Assembly (NCBI GenBank): GCA_013399115.1
Contig: VXAA01001151.1
Coordinates: 251,040-315,039, forward strand
Source: Anseranas semipalmata
Taxonomy: Eukaryota; Chordata; Aves; Anseriformes; Anseranatidae
DNA: 64,000 bases
Reading direction: 5' to 3'
A model generated the notes under the pieces. The model was not told the origin of the DNA, searched no databases, and saw nothing but the letters and a program-made list of their open reading frames with translations. The translations under genes and the position numbers were made by a program. How positions within the stretch are numbered: position 1 is the stretch's first letter; each line of letters starts with the position of its first letter. Of this stretch, positions 13,801 to 26,320 are shown one piece after another.

Positions 13801-16800
13801 GTTTAAGTAATGTTTGCTTCTGCTATTAGCTACTTTAGAGGATGTTTCCAGATCAAACCCTTTGTCCTGTTTATTTTTTGATCCATGTATGGGAATAATT
13901 ATTGGGAAGTGTTATGTTTGAGCATGCTAACAGTTTCACTGCACTCTGTAGTTGCCAATGCTGGTGGACACACCAAGAGCTAACACAAAACACCTGAGTG
14001 AAGAAAAGTTAAGTCATTACATATTGAAGTTGACCTTCCTCTGAATTTGTAATGTAATCAACATACTTACCTTCCCAGATGCCATCAATATCTACAATCT
14101 GTGAAAGAGGATTCTTCCCACATCCTGGCATTTGCTCTCCTCCATTTGGATAAAAATCAAGATGTCCTATTGCTGACCTTATTCCAAAACCTGAAGCATT
14201 TAAAGCAGGGGTAAGTACATTTTAAATTCATGTTGTCTCATACCTATAGCTGTTGACTTGAAGTTTATCTGTGGTATTTTAGGACATGAGCTCTCAGTGA
14301 CCAGAATAGTGTTTTTTTTCCTGTGTCTGTGCACTGACCAACGTGCTTGAGTCTTGAAGAACAATTAGGACACTCAAGTGCCACAGAGCACAAATAATTA
14401 AGTACTAATAGAGTAAAGCTGAACACTCACCTAACTCAGGGATTGTGGGAGCTGAATCCGTGTGGATAACGTCAACAAACTCTGCATCAGATTTATCCAG
14501 CCTGACTTCAATAGGAGTGTTTTGAAAATAAGGTTGCGCAGGATCCAGTCCTGAAAGAAAAAAGGGTTGTGTCATGAACAGATTAAGACATCTAGATGCG
14601 TCGTTTTATATAACAGTATGATTGTTTATAATTAGTGCCACGTATATAGCTGTCTTTGCCTCCTTGTACCTAAGTAGCATACACATTAATAAAATGATGG
14701 TATGCACACCTGCTTACCAAATGGCTTAGGCTTGAATCCTAGCTAGGAGAGAATGTTACCTGTGAGAAGCCTATTGAATTTTGCTGATTTATTTCAATAA
14801 TGGATCCCAGCACTTGGATACTGGTTATTATTTTAAGGGAAGTTAACATAGCTCAAATTGAGGTTGCTGTGTCTGCATCCCATATAGCTCATCTGTGTGG
14901 TTTCTCGAGTACCTTGTCTGAGCATACTCAGGCAGGAATTGATACTGAAAGCACTGCCATGTGCTTGGGACTGTTGAAATCAACACACCTGCTTCTGGCT
15001 CCAGTCAGATTTTGGAAAGGCATCTAGTTTTGAAGTCATGATCTTTGCTTTTGATCCTAGCAGAAAATACTACTCATTTGCCTCCCAAATTGCTGCAGCA
15101 ATTTTGGGAGCCTGTGAAGTCTTGAAGATTACAAAATTTTATAATCTTATACTTGCATCTCATGTTTTCCTTGGGTAGTAGCTTTGGTTTTGCTTTTAGA
15201 CTGAATTTCATAGACTATTAGTCCAAGGTTCACCAAGCCTGAAATCTCTGAGGAAATGTAATAACAGAAAAGGGCTGTGTTAATAACTCATCGAATACAA
15301 TCCCGTAGAAAAGGCAAATCTTTATATCACACTTGGCAAGGCAAGTGGATAGTTACCTAGGGCTGGGGCTCAGCAGAGATTTAATGTATATTGTTTAGAG
15401 AGGAGGGAAAAGTTGTGAAGTTAGTTGGAAAACTCAGTGAACAAGATGTTCTTTCAGCGACAAGACAAGGGACGGCTCTATGGAACGTGAGTGTACAGAC
15501 ACTCATGAAGCTGAGTTTGCTTTAAATGGAGAGAGAGAGAGAGCCTCTGCCACAGGAGAAGGCAGGTGGAAGAAATGTTAGGAACTGTGCTGCTACATAC
15601 TGGAAAAAGACTAAACCAGAGTGCTGCTGGAAGGGAGAAGTCCAGTGAGTTACATATAGCAACATCTACTGTCAGCCAAAGCACAGCATTCAGGGGGTCC
15701 CTAGACATATAGAGCTGCTACACATTGAATTTCCCAGAGTGGCATTTTTGATAGGATATTCAACATCTAAAGGCCTGTCTGTAGAGGAAGCCCTTAGATA
15801 TGGAAGCACACAGAAAACAATTCAACAAGAGGGTCTGATCCTGAAAGCATTTCAGAGTTCAAGTTACAAAAGCCTCACATGAGGGTCATGCAGAGTGGAT
15901 GTCAGCGATTACAGTGAGTCCACCTCTGCAAGCAAATCAGTGTGATATTTTGAATTCAATAGTGGAAAATATGCCTTGATGAGCAAAAATCAGCTCATGC
16001 AAGTGATTCTGTGAAATTATACTGCTAAATAAGCAGATGAATATTGAAAGAGAAGGGAATTTGGGTGAAATCTGACTTTCTTTAAGTTGATTCCAGTTTT
16101 TTAGTAAGTCCAGTTCAATCTGGACAGATGATACGTTCCTGTGTGACTTAATTTTTGCTCCTGAGATAATAGAGAGATTTAGTATATCAAATTACATGAA
16201 GAAATTAAACTTTAGAAAGTTTTTGGGAAATAAATAAATAAAACCAAAACCACCAAACAAAACAACAACAAACAATAAAACCCAGTATTTCATTACTGTA
16301 AATGTATTCTACAGGTGAACGGTTTATGTAGACATAGCAAAGCATGGTGATAGTGGGTGATATCAAGGTCAGCCTACTGCTTCTGAAACTTCAGATTTAG
16401 ACCATTATTTTCTGGAAAATTGTATTTGTTAGCAAAACAGCAGTACAAAATAATTATGCTCACTGCTGTGCTGTTTGTAGCACGCTTTGGAAGAACCTGC
16501 AAGCAATGGTTGTGATGTTGTGTATCAGATGTGCTGCTATATAAGAGGCCAGATTAATGAAAGATGAAAAAGGCAGGGGAAAAGCTGCCAGGACAAGGAA
16601 GGTAGGGATTACTCTCCTGGTCTGTTTTATTGCAGTAGTGTTGGAGAAACTGTTTCCAAAAAAACAACCCATAGCAGCTAAAGCTGGTTCTGGTTGTACA
16701 TTCATTATTGTGAGCTCGTTTATAGCAGTGACAGTAGAAAGCTGTTGTGTTACAGCATTGCTTCTGTGCTGCTGCAAACTCGAGCTGGTCTGGAGCGAGC

Positions 16801-19800
16801 TGTGGGCACGTCACAGTGACACTGCTAGGCTGGGGCACCAGAAAGCAAGCTCTGCAGAGATGCATTGATGTGCATCAGGAAGTCAACTGGTGTTATTGCA
16901 AGGGGCATTCTGGCTCTGTTTGATGTAGGGAGCCTTTCCATTGCTGTGTAAACACATGCACACAAAATAATCATTGCACTGGCTGCCTACCATGCTTGCC
17001 AGGGTGCAGCCCCAGCCTGTACAGTGAGAGAAGGTAAATTATATCTTGCCCAAATTACTCCTGACTAAACTGTGTCCCACAGCCAGATACAGTTGTAGGA
17101 GAAAATGAACAGCAATGTCTTGTTAAGCAGTGGTATCTTTAGTACGAGCTGTGACTTAGAGCCCTGCCTTACCAGTTATCCTTCCAATACCCGGCCTCCT
17201 CCTGCCAGCCTCCCCTGCTGCATGTGCTCCGAGGCTGTGGCCAATTATGTGAACGTCAGCTGGAGAGTATTCGTATTGTTCCTGAGAAAATAGCAGTTAA
17301 AAAAAATAATTTATGACTTCTATTTTACATCAACAACAGGGAAAAGTAAAGAGGGGCTGAAATCTGCTCTTAATTTGACTACAGATTCAGGGCCTAATCT
17401 GCAAGGGACTCCTATAGGATTTCAGCATATTTTTGCTAGTTTAGGTGTTTACATCCAAAACAGAATTTTTCAAAGTTCCTTATTCAGCTGCTGCCCTCAT
17501 TTGGATGCTTTTACAACTTTAGACAGCTCTGTCACTGAGTTCTGAGAGGCTCAACATCTGGCAGGCCAGGCACCACGTGTAGCTGGAAGAGAATGCGAGA
17601 GAAGAGATGCCTTCAGCTTTTTGGACAATAATTCAGTGGCTGGAATGCAGATGTGGAGAGTGAGCCCTGGGTTAGAGCACTGCCAGCCCCAGCATACTGT
17701 CCTGTCGAGTAATTTAGAGTTCTCTTATGGGGAATGTGTGTTGAAAGCACTTGGATTAAAAGAAGGCTTCAAACCAATCATTGCTTCCCATGTAAAGTTG
17801 ACTAAGAAAGGGGGCATGTGGCACCTCCTGTAGATTTAGGCACTGCATGACAGCTTTCCCTGGAGGCAGCTGGGAAGGTCCCAGTTGTCCCCAGGCATTT
17901 CTGCTCACCTGAGAGCAGCCGATCTCCAGTCACTGCCAGCTGTTTTTCAGTCCTGCTTAAGAGCCATTTTATATATTTTTGTCACCATGAAAAGGCAGTT
18001 TACTGTGTCGATTATTTCTGCATATTTAAAACTATGCAGCTCTTTACATCTGTCAACATCTATGCTACATAACATCTATGGGATAGCTGTTCAGCTGTAC
18101 TGTGGGGATGTCTTGAAGGACTTCATACCTGTAAGCTGAATAACCCTGCTGTTATCACATAGTTCTCAATCTAAAAAAAAAGTCTGTTGTTTCCAGCAGA
18201 ACATCTAAAATAATCACTGAGTAGAAGAAAATGTTTTTGCTGATCACATTCACACTCCTGAAAGTTCCTGAATCACATTTTTTTTTAAACCAGCATTATA
18301 ACTGTAGCTGTATAACCAGGAAATTCTTACCATAAGCACATTTATAAAATAAGCTATTTCAGCGCCTACAACACGGATGTTGTTCGATGCCTGAGTGTAC
18401 TGACATTTTGAGCCTTTGTTCCAGTTTATGCAGATACAGTTCACGTCTTCCACTGTAAGCATCCTCTGTTTTGTAAAACAAAAGCAAAAAACAAACAGTC
18501 CCACGGTATATACAATCTGAAATGGACTCACAATGCTTACTACAGCCAAACTCATAAATGCTGCATGAATTTGTATGAGAACATTCTAAGAACCAAAACC
18601 ATAGTGTATACCTGTGGCCTTGCCTGGACACAGGCGTGTGCATGCTCACACAACACTGAAATGGGGTGATATGCTGCAGTAATGGCCACACCATCATTTT
18701 AAATACCCACAGCAGTATTTTGTGCAGAGGGGAAAACAGTATGAGCCCTGATACTTTTAATTTCAGTCAAACTTTGTATGTAACCCGAAATAAGAGCTCT
18801 ACTCATGTACTGGTGCACTTAATTTATTAAAAAGTACTTCTTTAATTCAAATTCAGTTAGAACTTCTATTTTTCATGATTAAAATCAGTGTTTTCCTGAT
18901 AGAGATTTGTAAGAAAGGGAGTGTCTGCGTTCTGATAAGAGGGTGCATAAATTGCTGCAGTCACCAAACATTCATTTTGGCTTTATTTTGGAATGTATGT
19001 GTATGGGCAGATGCTCCATTCTCTGCCCAGAATTTGAAGCTTTGCTTTTCTCCTCTGAGCTGGATTGTTTCGTTAAGTGTATTTTGTTTTAGTAGATTTA
19101 GTGTACTTACTCTACTTTGCTTTACGTTCACACATACAGAAGCGTACAAACCAAGTTACAACTAGCAAAGAACAGGAAAAAAAAGCAATAGCAGTCTGTG
19201 ACTATATTAGAAATGGTAAAAAATAAATGTGCAGATAGGGCTATTACTTACTGAGAAGGAAGATAAATAACAGATACAGATACCAGGGCTGATGTATTCA
19301 CAATCCCTCTTGATCTACTCTTTACTAAACAAGATTCATTGAGACCAACTTTTTTATTATTATTATTTTTTAAAATCAGTTGGAGTATTGTGATTAAAAA
19401 CATAGGCCACCAGAGTAGGGAAGGAATTTAAAAATTTATCTCACATCTCTAGGCCTTAATGAAAGTTATCCAAAAGGACTTGAGGGACTAGCTGGAGTAA
19501 AATGTGAGCTGTCCTGTTGACTGTGAGGTTCTAGGAAAAAACTCTAAGAGTGGAAAATGACAGACTGAGAGCTATATCTACTTCTGATACTTTGAACAAA
19601 TTATTAACTACCAAATCCAACAGTCATTCCTAGTTACTCATAAAGTGATAATCAACATAGATATGTTTCATCGAGAAACTCTGTCAAATAAATTTAATTT
19701 CTTTTGAGGTGGTAACAAAGAGAAGCAGGTAGTGGGGATGCAGTAAATGTGAAATACTTTGATTTTAGTGGGCTTTAACCTTGGTCCTCATAGTGTTCTC

Positions 19801-22261
19801 ATAAGTAAAATAGGAATATATATAATTTAAACAAAATTGGAGTTGTGTGAATACCTAGTTGAAAAACCTTATCCAAATAGAGTCATATGCCATCAACTGT
19901 ATTTTGCTCTGTGTGCTGTATGACTAGTAGCTTTCATTAGCAGCTGCAATAGAAAGCAATGTTTAGAGGATTTGAGAAGACCGCAAGCTAGAATCCCAAC
20001 TCTGTGTGGGGACAAGGTTAAGAAATAACTTGAGAAACTGGAGAATCAGTGTGAAAGTCAAGAGAGTAGAAAGAGTGCTTTCTACTTCATTCAGCGTTCA
20101 TAGCAAGTTCTAGATTGAGAGCTTGGTTCACAATGATTCTCTCGAGGTCCCTGCTGGCGGTACACTTCTACAGCCCTATTGCTTCTGTTGATGGCCAGTC
20201 CACGTCCTCAGTCTCCAACACCCAAGTGGCAGTCCGTAACTTTGTGATGGACTTTCCACATCTACAAACCTTGTTTCTTGTCTAGAGAAATACAGAGCAA
20301 TAGGTATGAATCTGGAGCTATGTCTGGAATTGCCCTCTCTCCTAAGCGGTATCTTCCTCCAGGATTTGTGTTGGTTTTACCAAGAAAAAAGACATTTATT
20401 GAGCCAAATCCCGTTGTCACTCACTTCACTAAGGTGAATAATTTCATGCATTTTACCTAATGATTTTCCTCAAGTTGCAGAGCTACATATTTAAGTTGCT
20501 AACAATTTGAAAATACATGGTCTTTTTTTAACCCTTCTTACTACTAGAAGTAGTACTAAAGAAATTGTTTAGAAATAGAGAAAGCAGACAATTTATAGGA
20601 ATGTATTTGTAAACGCAAGCTAAAGAGCTTCCCAGGGACAGAATTTCCCTGTGGTACGTACCTTGCACATGTCTGACAGCCAGCTTTCTTCTCCATTATC
20701 TATAAATCCATGTACAATAAATCTCGTCATCCTGCTTGTGTTAAAATTTGAGTACCCAATTGTTGAGGCATCAACTGCAGAGATCTCCTGTTGTAGATAT
20801 TAAAGTTTTAAGTCTGTTTTCTGTGAAGAGCTTATCAAAATTAAGAAGAGATGAACTGTATTCCTTTGTATAGGCATTTAAAAGCTTTGTAAAGTTAAGC
20901 AAGTGTTCATATGACTATGGTTTAAAGTCTGTATCTCCATTGAAAGCAAGCTTTGACACACATCTCAGAGCAGCCAAGACTTTCCTTTAAGCACGTTTTC
21001 ATCTTGTCTGTGGGGAAAAAAAATCACCCAACAACTTTAAAAATGCTCAGTTTTGCAGTACTTCTCAGTGAGCATATACAAAACTTGGGGCTGTGCTGCT
21101 TTGTGAGGGCTGGTAGAGGTTGTTTATGAGAATTCTGCCCCAGAAAGCTTGCCAAGGACCTGGAAGAGGTTCTCTATTGGATTAATTGGCCATTTCTAAC
21201 ACCTTCCAGGAACACAGTTAGCTGAAGTCTGTGTTTGTTTACTCTTTTTGCATGTGATTTACCAACATTAAACCACAATAGTTCTTACTTGAAATTTATT
21301 AGGATTTTCTCTTGTGTACAGGAGGAATTGGACATCTATCTTTTTTGGATCCCAGGGTAACTTATGGATCGGTCTTTCCAAAGTCCCAGACCATGGTATA
21401 TCATCTGAGAAGCATCCCAGCCTTTCATAGCAAACTTCATTGCCTGTAGCATGCAGATGAAATCAAGAATTTGTGAATGAGTATAGAAGAGCAGATGAAT
21501 TATAACACATAGCATCTTTTCTCTAGAGGTCTTTTGGTCTGTTGAAAATCCTACAGTTTACATAAAGCAAAGACCAGCGGTTGTCCTGTCTCAGCTCTCA
21601 AAGGCTACAGTGTACTCCAAGGAAAGAAGCCACCCTGTTGCTCATATACCAAGCACTCAGTGGAGCTCCTCTGTGGGCATCCTGTACCATATCTTGGATA
21701 TCTTTCCTCAGTCGTGTTTTGCCTAATGCAAAGACAGCTGATGAGTTTCTCCTAATACCAAACCAAGTTAATGCAAATAATTAGCAGTAACTTGAGACAG
21801 TGCTGAACAGCTAACTACATGAGAAATCTTATACTGTACAAGTCAGTGACTTCTGCTCAATATAAAGCTATGCACCCATTGGACTGTCCCTGCTTTGCTT
21901 TTTCTCCATTGACATCACTAAAGAAGAGTACAACATATAATTTCCTGACACTGTGGTTTGGTAGAGAAAGGAAGGGCAATAGCTTTGTTTTGAGATAGAA
22001 GACACCAGCACTTCTTGCATGCTCCTAGGGTGGGATTTCCAGAGTGGAGAAAAGACAACACACATATAGACACATGCTTGTCTTGCCATTCTTGTATAGG
22101 AAAGTGGACTATGTAGCCTCAATCAGTAAGTGTGGAGTCACCACAGTGCAGAATATCTCGCAAAATCCAGCATCATAGAAAGGCTTTATAGACAATAACC
22201 CCATATACTTACCTCTGGCTGTGCTGAGCAGAAATAGTACGAATATCCAAATTCCAAGCAT
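7820..22261 (-). CDS. PNLIP: Gene A: pancreatic triacylglycerol lipase-like, 12 coding exons, 468 aa, complete
   Basis: Predicted secreted triacylglycerol lipase. Coding exons, 5' to 3': 22261-22213, 21443-21289, 20787-20662, 18465-18331, 17281-17173, 14550-14431, 14190-14071, 12692-12574, 11456-11327, 10200-10089, 9281-9114, 7883-7820. They sum to 1407 bp with one open frame and GT-AG introns throughout. Residues 1-16 are a hydrophobic signal peptide. The alpha/beta-hydrolase domain carries GHSLG (nucleophile Ser171), GLDPAQP (Asp194) and CNHLRS (His281). The lid lies between Cys255 and Cys279 and keeps the classical DGIWEGT segment. A C-terminal PLAT domain (about 356-468) ends in Cys468. 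Ala and Pro follow the catalytic Asp, unlike the Val/Ala that impairs PNLIPRP1, so activity is likely. Length matches the family (about 465 aa). The lid and N-terminus look like PNLIP; the C-terminal domain looks closer to PNLIPRP2. The symbol is therefore the best guess within the PNLIP/PNLIPRP2 group. Confidence 0.93.
9114..9281 (-). CDS. PNLIP: Gene A exon 12 (PLAT domain core)
   Basis: Residues 392-447, phase 2 to phase 2. Contains [25 protein letters not shown] and ITVQSGENG, typical of the PNLIP/PNLIPRP2 C-terminal domain. Confidence 0.92.
9719..9859. mobile_element. Possible hAT-type inverted-repeat element (MITE)
   Basis: Left end CAGAGGTTCTCAAACTTGCA and the reverse complement of the right end, CAGTGCAGTCTCAAACTGCT, form imperfect terminal inverted repeats of about 20 bases, like the CAG-GGTTCTCAAACT ends of hAT elements. 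No clear 8-bp target duplication. It lies in intron 11 of gene A. Confidence 0.4.
10089..10200 (-). CDS. PNLIP: Gene A exon 11 (start of PLAT domain)
   Basis: Residues 355-391, phase 1 to phase 2. Starts [11 protein letters not shown], the first strand of the C-terminal PLAT domain. The codon at the hinge joins as CTT (Leu355), where human PNLIP has Arg. A short N gap lies just upstream in the intron. Confidence 0.9.
10281..10284. other. Assembly gap (4 N) inside a poly-T run
   Basis: Four undetermined bases between T runs in intron 10 of gene A, about 80 bases upstream of exon 11. Confidence 0.98.
10838..11096 (-). mobile_element. Old CR1 fragment
   Basis: The plus strand reads as an antisense CR1: TTATCTAGTCCATCCATTTC, GAGCAGGTTGCTCATTGCC, GTTTTGACTGTCTCCAAAGG and GGAGATTTCACAGCTTCTCC all match the family pattern with many changes. 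It sits in intron 10 of gene A. Confidence 0.7.
11327..11456 (-). CDS. PNLIP: Gene A exon 10 (Cys-rich loop, end of catalytic domain)
   Basis: Residues 312-354, phase 0 to phase 1. Contains [17 protein letters not shown], the conserved disulfide-rich loop, and [11 protein letters not shown] at the domain hinge. Confidence 0.93.
12574..12692 (-). CDS. PNLIP: Gene A exon 9 (catalytic histidine)
   Basis: Residues 272-311, phase 1 to phase 0. Completes the lid (GTRDFVAC, Cys279) and gives [10 protein letters not shown] with catalytic His281. Confidence 0.94.
14071..14190 (-). CDS. PNLIP: Gene A exon 8 (first half of lid)
   Basis: Residues 232-271, phase 1 to phase 1. Contains [10 protein letters not shown] and MPGC (Cys255), then most of the lid ending DIDGIWE. 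The lid tryptophan is present. The intron separating it from exon 7 is 240 bp. Confidence 0.94.
14431..14550 (-). CDS. PNLIP: Gene A exon 7 (catalytic aspartate)
   Basis: Residues 192-231, phase 1 to phase 1. Starts GLDPAQP, with Asp194 in the triad, followed by [17 protein letters not shown], which includes the calcium-binding segment of the family. Confidence 0.94.
   Translation of the reverse strand, partial: DWILRNLIFKTLLLKSGWINLMQSLLTLSTRIQLPQSLS
17173..17281 (-). CDS. PNLIP: Gene A exon 6 (catalytic serine)
   Basis: Residues 156-191, phase 0 to phase 1. Contains [19 protein letters not shown], with Ser171 as nucleophile. Ends inside the codon of the Gly of GLDP. Confidence 0.94.
18331..18465 (-). 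CDS. PNLIP: Gene A exon 5
   Basis: Residues 111-155, 45 codons, phase 0 to phase 0. Carries [11 protein letters not shown] and the helix [12 protein letters not shown], both hallmark segments of the lipase family before the nucleophile elbow. Confidence 0.92.
20662..20787 (-). CDS. PNLIP: Gene A exon 4 (RFIVHGF strand)
   Basis: Residues 69-110, phase 0 to phase 0. Contains [16 protein letters not shown], the strand and loop that contribute to the oxyanion-hole region in this family. The donor is read as AAG then GTACGT. Confidence 0.91.
21289..21443 (-). CDS. PNLIP: Gene A exon 3 (mature N-terminus)
   Basis: Residues 17-68, phase 1 to phase 0. Holds the family N-terminal motif [13 protein letters not shown] and ends at [13 protein letters not shown]. 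The two cysteines are the conserved first disulfide pair of pancreatic lipases. Confidence 0.92.
22213..22261 (-). CDS. PNLIP: Gene A exon 2 (start codon, signal peptide)
   Basis: Encodes [16 protein letters not shown] plus the first base of Gly17. The ATG sits directly after a good acceptor (pyrimidine tract ending in CTAG), so the first exon is non-coding. The donor is GTAAGT, phase 1. The hydrophobic core of about 10 residues is a typical secretory signal. Confidence 0.92.
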
Positions 22262-22669
22262 CTAGAACAGTAGAAAAAGAAGCAGCTAGGATTTGCAAAC
22301 CTGCTTGATTAGCAAGCCTACCTAGCTTTCTGTTGCCGATTTTTCTCGTGGTGACAAAGGGCCCTGGTCTGTCTTCTCTGCAACCTGTACTTGTGACTGC
22401 CACGTATGTGAGATGGGTGAGTCAGCTTTGTTATCTGGCTCCAGCTGTGACTGTGGTGCTTCAAAATCTACTAAAGGCATAACTGAAGTCCAGAGCGATT
22501 TTTGTCCTGTTAAGGTTACACTGCTAATAGGATATCCACCAGCTACTTTAAAACCAGCATAAGGACACCTATATGTGCTACCATTCCCCTTCATACTGTC
22601 ATGTACTAGGAAGCCATTTACCTGACAAGGTAAAAGAAACCTGCCCTGCCCCAGACCTGAACTACTTAC

Positions 22670-22693
22670 AGTGCAGCCTTGAAACTCCACATA
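22670..22693 (-). other. PNLIP: Probable non-coding exon 1 of gene A
   Basis: A consensus donor GTAAGTAG starts at 22669 on the minus strand, about 410 bases upstream of the acceptor of exon 2. A TATAAA lies 48 bases before this donor, so a transcript starting about 30 bases after the TATA would have a first exon of about 24 bases. The 5' boundary is inferred from TATA spacing. Family members have a short untranslated first exon, which supports the reading. Confidence 0.5.
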
Positions 22694-22717
22694 CGAATGA
22701 GCAAACTTCGCATGCAC

Positions 22718-22723
22718 TTTATA
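22718..22723 (-). promoter_or_regulatory. TATA box of gene A
   Basis: Minus-strand context AAAGTATAAAGTGC, spaced correctly for the proposed exon 1. I see no clear E-box plus TC-box pair (PTF1 site) just upstream, only a TTTCC-containing stretch. Confidence 0.5.
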
Positions 22724-22729
22724 CTTTGC

Positions 22730-25700
22730 CCTATCCTTGGAAATGTTCCCAGAAAGATAGGAAAAAATTGTTTATTTCAGATTATAGTTTATAGCTAAGC
22801 TGGAAAATGGCTTTAGTAGTTGATTTCTCTGTGAAGTCCAAAATTGATGGACTTAGATTTCTTGAATTTGTGTGCTGGAGTCCAGAATAGGGTTGGAGCC
22901 CCAGAAGTGGGGTAATTCCCAAGCAGCAGCTCGTTAGGAATGGGACATTAGAATGAACTATGTGGGTCTGTGTGGGAGTGCATTTAAGGCCTTGTCTTAG
23001 CTGGGAAGACTTTGGCTTTTAGTGTTGTATAGCTGGGATGTAGGGGTCTACTAGGTGGTTACTCTAAGTGATGAACTGACAGCAAACATGCCTGAAATAT
23101 ACACCAAAACCACATGAAACTTCCCCAGATGTTGGGACACGGCTGCTTTGCATTCTGTAGCAGTATTACAGAGCTCGGTAGGTCATTCTCCTAAAGACAT
23201 CAGCTAAAAGGTGAAAAACAGCCTGTGCAAATGAACAAGGCTAGGTCTGGGAACCCTTTGCTCTTATTCATCCATAGGAGAAGGGCATAAGCAGACACAA
23301 GAGAGGAAAAAAAAAAAAAAAAGAAAGAAACCTCCGTTAACTTTTCACCTCGCAAGCTTTGTCAACTTAGGTAGGCTTTCTTTTTTTCTCTTTTATTTTT
23401 ATTTGGCTGTTACCACATATCTTTGCAGAGCTGACATTCCCTAATCTCCACCTCTGAGAAAGACCAAATGGATACCAGCTGTGTGCATATGTATCACGCT
23501 GCTGTCATCCATGCTAGTGCAGTTTATTTCTTTAAATAATAATGAAGTTTTACTTTTTTTTTTCCTAAACCATCACTTTTGATACTAATTTAGAGCACAG
23601 TGCTTCCATTCTTAATTGAGTAGCAATTTAGTTTGTATGTATGTTCCTATCAGTGAGTGATGCAGGAGAATCGGCAAATGTCCTGCTGCACCGGTAAGTT
23701 GGGAAAAAGATGGCTTTTGAGAAACAAGTGGCAAATAAAGACTCAGGTATGTTTTAGAGTGAATGACGCTGTTGTCTGAAATAGGAAGAGGGCCTGCAGC
23801 AGATCCATGGGAGGAATGGATTTCACACACTACGGGAAGGCCCCAGCTTGCGTCTGGAATGTGGTGTGGGGCTTCCTGGCATTGTTCGCACTTCCTTTGC
23901 CACCTGTAAGGTCCCTGAGTGACTTGCAGTACTTGTGGCTGCAGAGCTGTCCTGGCTGAACCTCAGGCTTGTGTTCAATTGTACTTTGTAATTCCGTACA
24001 GGCTTGGTTTGTGTTTAGTCAAGAATAATATACTGAGTTTTTTTTAATGATTTCATTAAAATATTTATACTCATTATAAATGTTCTTAATATTGTATTTC
24101 TATGGATATTTATTAGAAGTTTATCTACCCAAATGCTTGTACACCACTTCTCAAACATGGGGAAATGAGAAGGAATAAAAGAGGAACTCATTTTCTTTCT
24201 ATTCATTAACTTATAGTTTGGTTTTTGTACTTGGAAAAGTACACCGTGCCTTGGTCTCTCAAAGCCCCAGGTGGCTCCTTCATGCCATGCTTTGCAGAGC
24301 AGCGGTGTTCCCTTTAATGTGAAATAGTCAACCCCAGTTTTTGCAAAGCCTGGAGTTATTCAAAGTCTTTATGAAACTATTATAAACACTTCTTAGGACT
24401 GGGTACTTTTCTAGGAAAAAGTGGCTTAGTCAAACTTGCCATGCTAAATATAAAACTATCTGGAAGAAATTATATATTTTCTCTATATTTACGTATATAA
24501 ACATATGCAGGAATCTGAACTAGCTCATCTATTATTCTCAAATATTTGACCACAGAACAGTATCATATGAAGCTAAATTCAAATTAATGGATACCATACT
24601 TCCTTTAGCCAAAAGTTTGAGAAGCAGTCCCTGTTCCTGGAGGCACTGCAATACCAGGTTGTTCACAGCACGGATGGAACAAGCTCATAGTCCCTCTCCC
24701 AGTCTGCAAAATACTTTTAAAATGAAGTCCTAAGCAGATTCACTACAGCCATGATTTTGCAAGTGTGTTCTTCACATATGGAGGTCCAGATATGTGGGCG
24801 GCTGGGTGAGCAGAGAGGAGGACTACTCACCGCAGCTTAAAGAGTGTGGGTGTATAAAGAAATAGGCATTAGTTTGTGCAAGGCTGGGATTTAAGAGAAG
24901 ACACACTGAGATCCAGAAAAGGGAATTAATTTTTGAGGGTTGTGAGATTGTTGTAATGGCCAAGTGGCTTCTGCTGTTACAATCTTCAGGGTTCACGTTT
25001 TTTAGGAAAAAAAAAATGGGCTGGAAACTTGTGTGTTTATATGTACCATTCTTGCCACCTTTGGTAAAATATATGAATTACAATGGGAAGAAGTTACAAA
25101 AAAGAAAAAGTTACTAGAATAATCAGTAGAGGCCCTGCTTTACAAGGAGGACAAGGTCATTTCTTGATTTTCTTAGCAAGATGAAATCTAAAAAATTATT
25201 TACAGGAGGGTGGTAAACACCCATAGAAGGGGGNAATAGGATAATCCTGGCACAGACACAGAAAGTGATAAATTTGGCTAGAAATTGGAGTTTTTCCTAG
25301 TCAATACAGAAATCAGGTTCTGGAGTAACCTGGGAGTAGAGGAGAAGACCTACCTGTTGTTGAGAGGGAGATACAGGAATTTACAAACATGGTTGGTGTG
25401 ATCCTAGGCTCATGAAGCCTCAACTTGGCAGGGGAGCTCTTTCAGGTCCAATCAACTGCAGTTAAAGAAATGAAAGGTGAGGGTGGAGGGGATGAAACCT
25501 CCTGACATGCTGAGCTAAACGGGCGCTTGCTGCAGGGGAGAACAGTTGTGTCTGGCTCACAGCTTCCTCGAGCGAGCTGAGCAGATAGGCTGGTCAGTGG
25601 TCCTGCGTACTGGGGATTCAAACAGCGTAGAGCTTCTCTTCAGGCTTGTCTGTGCCTGTAGCAAAGGTGTGTTTTGAAACAAAACCGTAGCCAGGTGCTG

Positions 25701-26160
25701 TGATTTAGCCATTTAGCTTCTTCCGAAGTGGGGAACACTTGATGTTTGGTTTTGCCTGGTGCTTCTGTGAAGGTATAGTGTACAAAGGGCTATTCTGACT
25801 TGCTGGAGTCCTTTTGTTCTGAGAGCAGGGCTCACGTGTGGTGTTGGAAGGTTTGGAGCAGTATCATAAGCTGCAGAAAGGAGGCCCTGGGGACCACTCC
25901 TGGCTGCAGGGGTGCTGCCCGGAGAGGGTTCTACAGGCAGCAAAGCTGGCAAATCATCAGTGTGGTGGGAAAAAGTCCTTACCTGGTTTTCTTGACACGC
26001 TACTGGAATAAGAACATGTTGGTGTTATAAATGGATTTTAGCTTACATGATTTTAGTTGCTTCCATAGTTATGAGTGCAATAAACTTGACTTTAACACGA
26101 ACAGTATTGATAAATATGTTTGGAAATACTGAAAAAATTAAGGAAGCAACAGTCTGTTTG
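22730..26160. other. Spacer between gene B 3' end and gene A promoter
   Basis: About 3.4 kb with no exon I can support. It contains short A-rich runs (around 23290 and 25010) and one undetermined base at 25234. It should hold the regulatory sequence of gene A. Confidence 0.5.
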
Positions 26161-26169
26161 AGAATTTTC

Positions 26170-26175
26170 TTTAAT
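26170..26175 (-). terminator. Poly(A) signal ATTAAA of gene B
   Basis: Minus-strand ATTAAA, the commonest variant signal, lies about 82 bases after the TAG stop of gene B. I see no AATAAA between it and the stop. Confidence 0.5.
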
Positions 26176-26256
26176 AGCCTTGGACACTAGCATTGCCATG
26201 CACAGGACTGGTTGTTTACTCAGCTGCAGCATACAGAACGGTTGTACTTGGTGACC

Positions 26257-26320
26257 CTAGCAAGGTGTAAGTAGCTGGGGAACTCCATATGTCACAGTTC
26301 CATGTCCACAGAAAGTTGAC
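26257..26320 (-). CDS. PNLIPRP3: Gene B exon 13 (C-terminus and stop)
   Basis: Residues 444-464 and TAG stop; 64 bases as in A and C. Encodes [20 protein letters not shown] and a terminal Cys. Confidence 0.9.
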
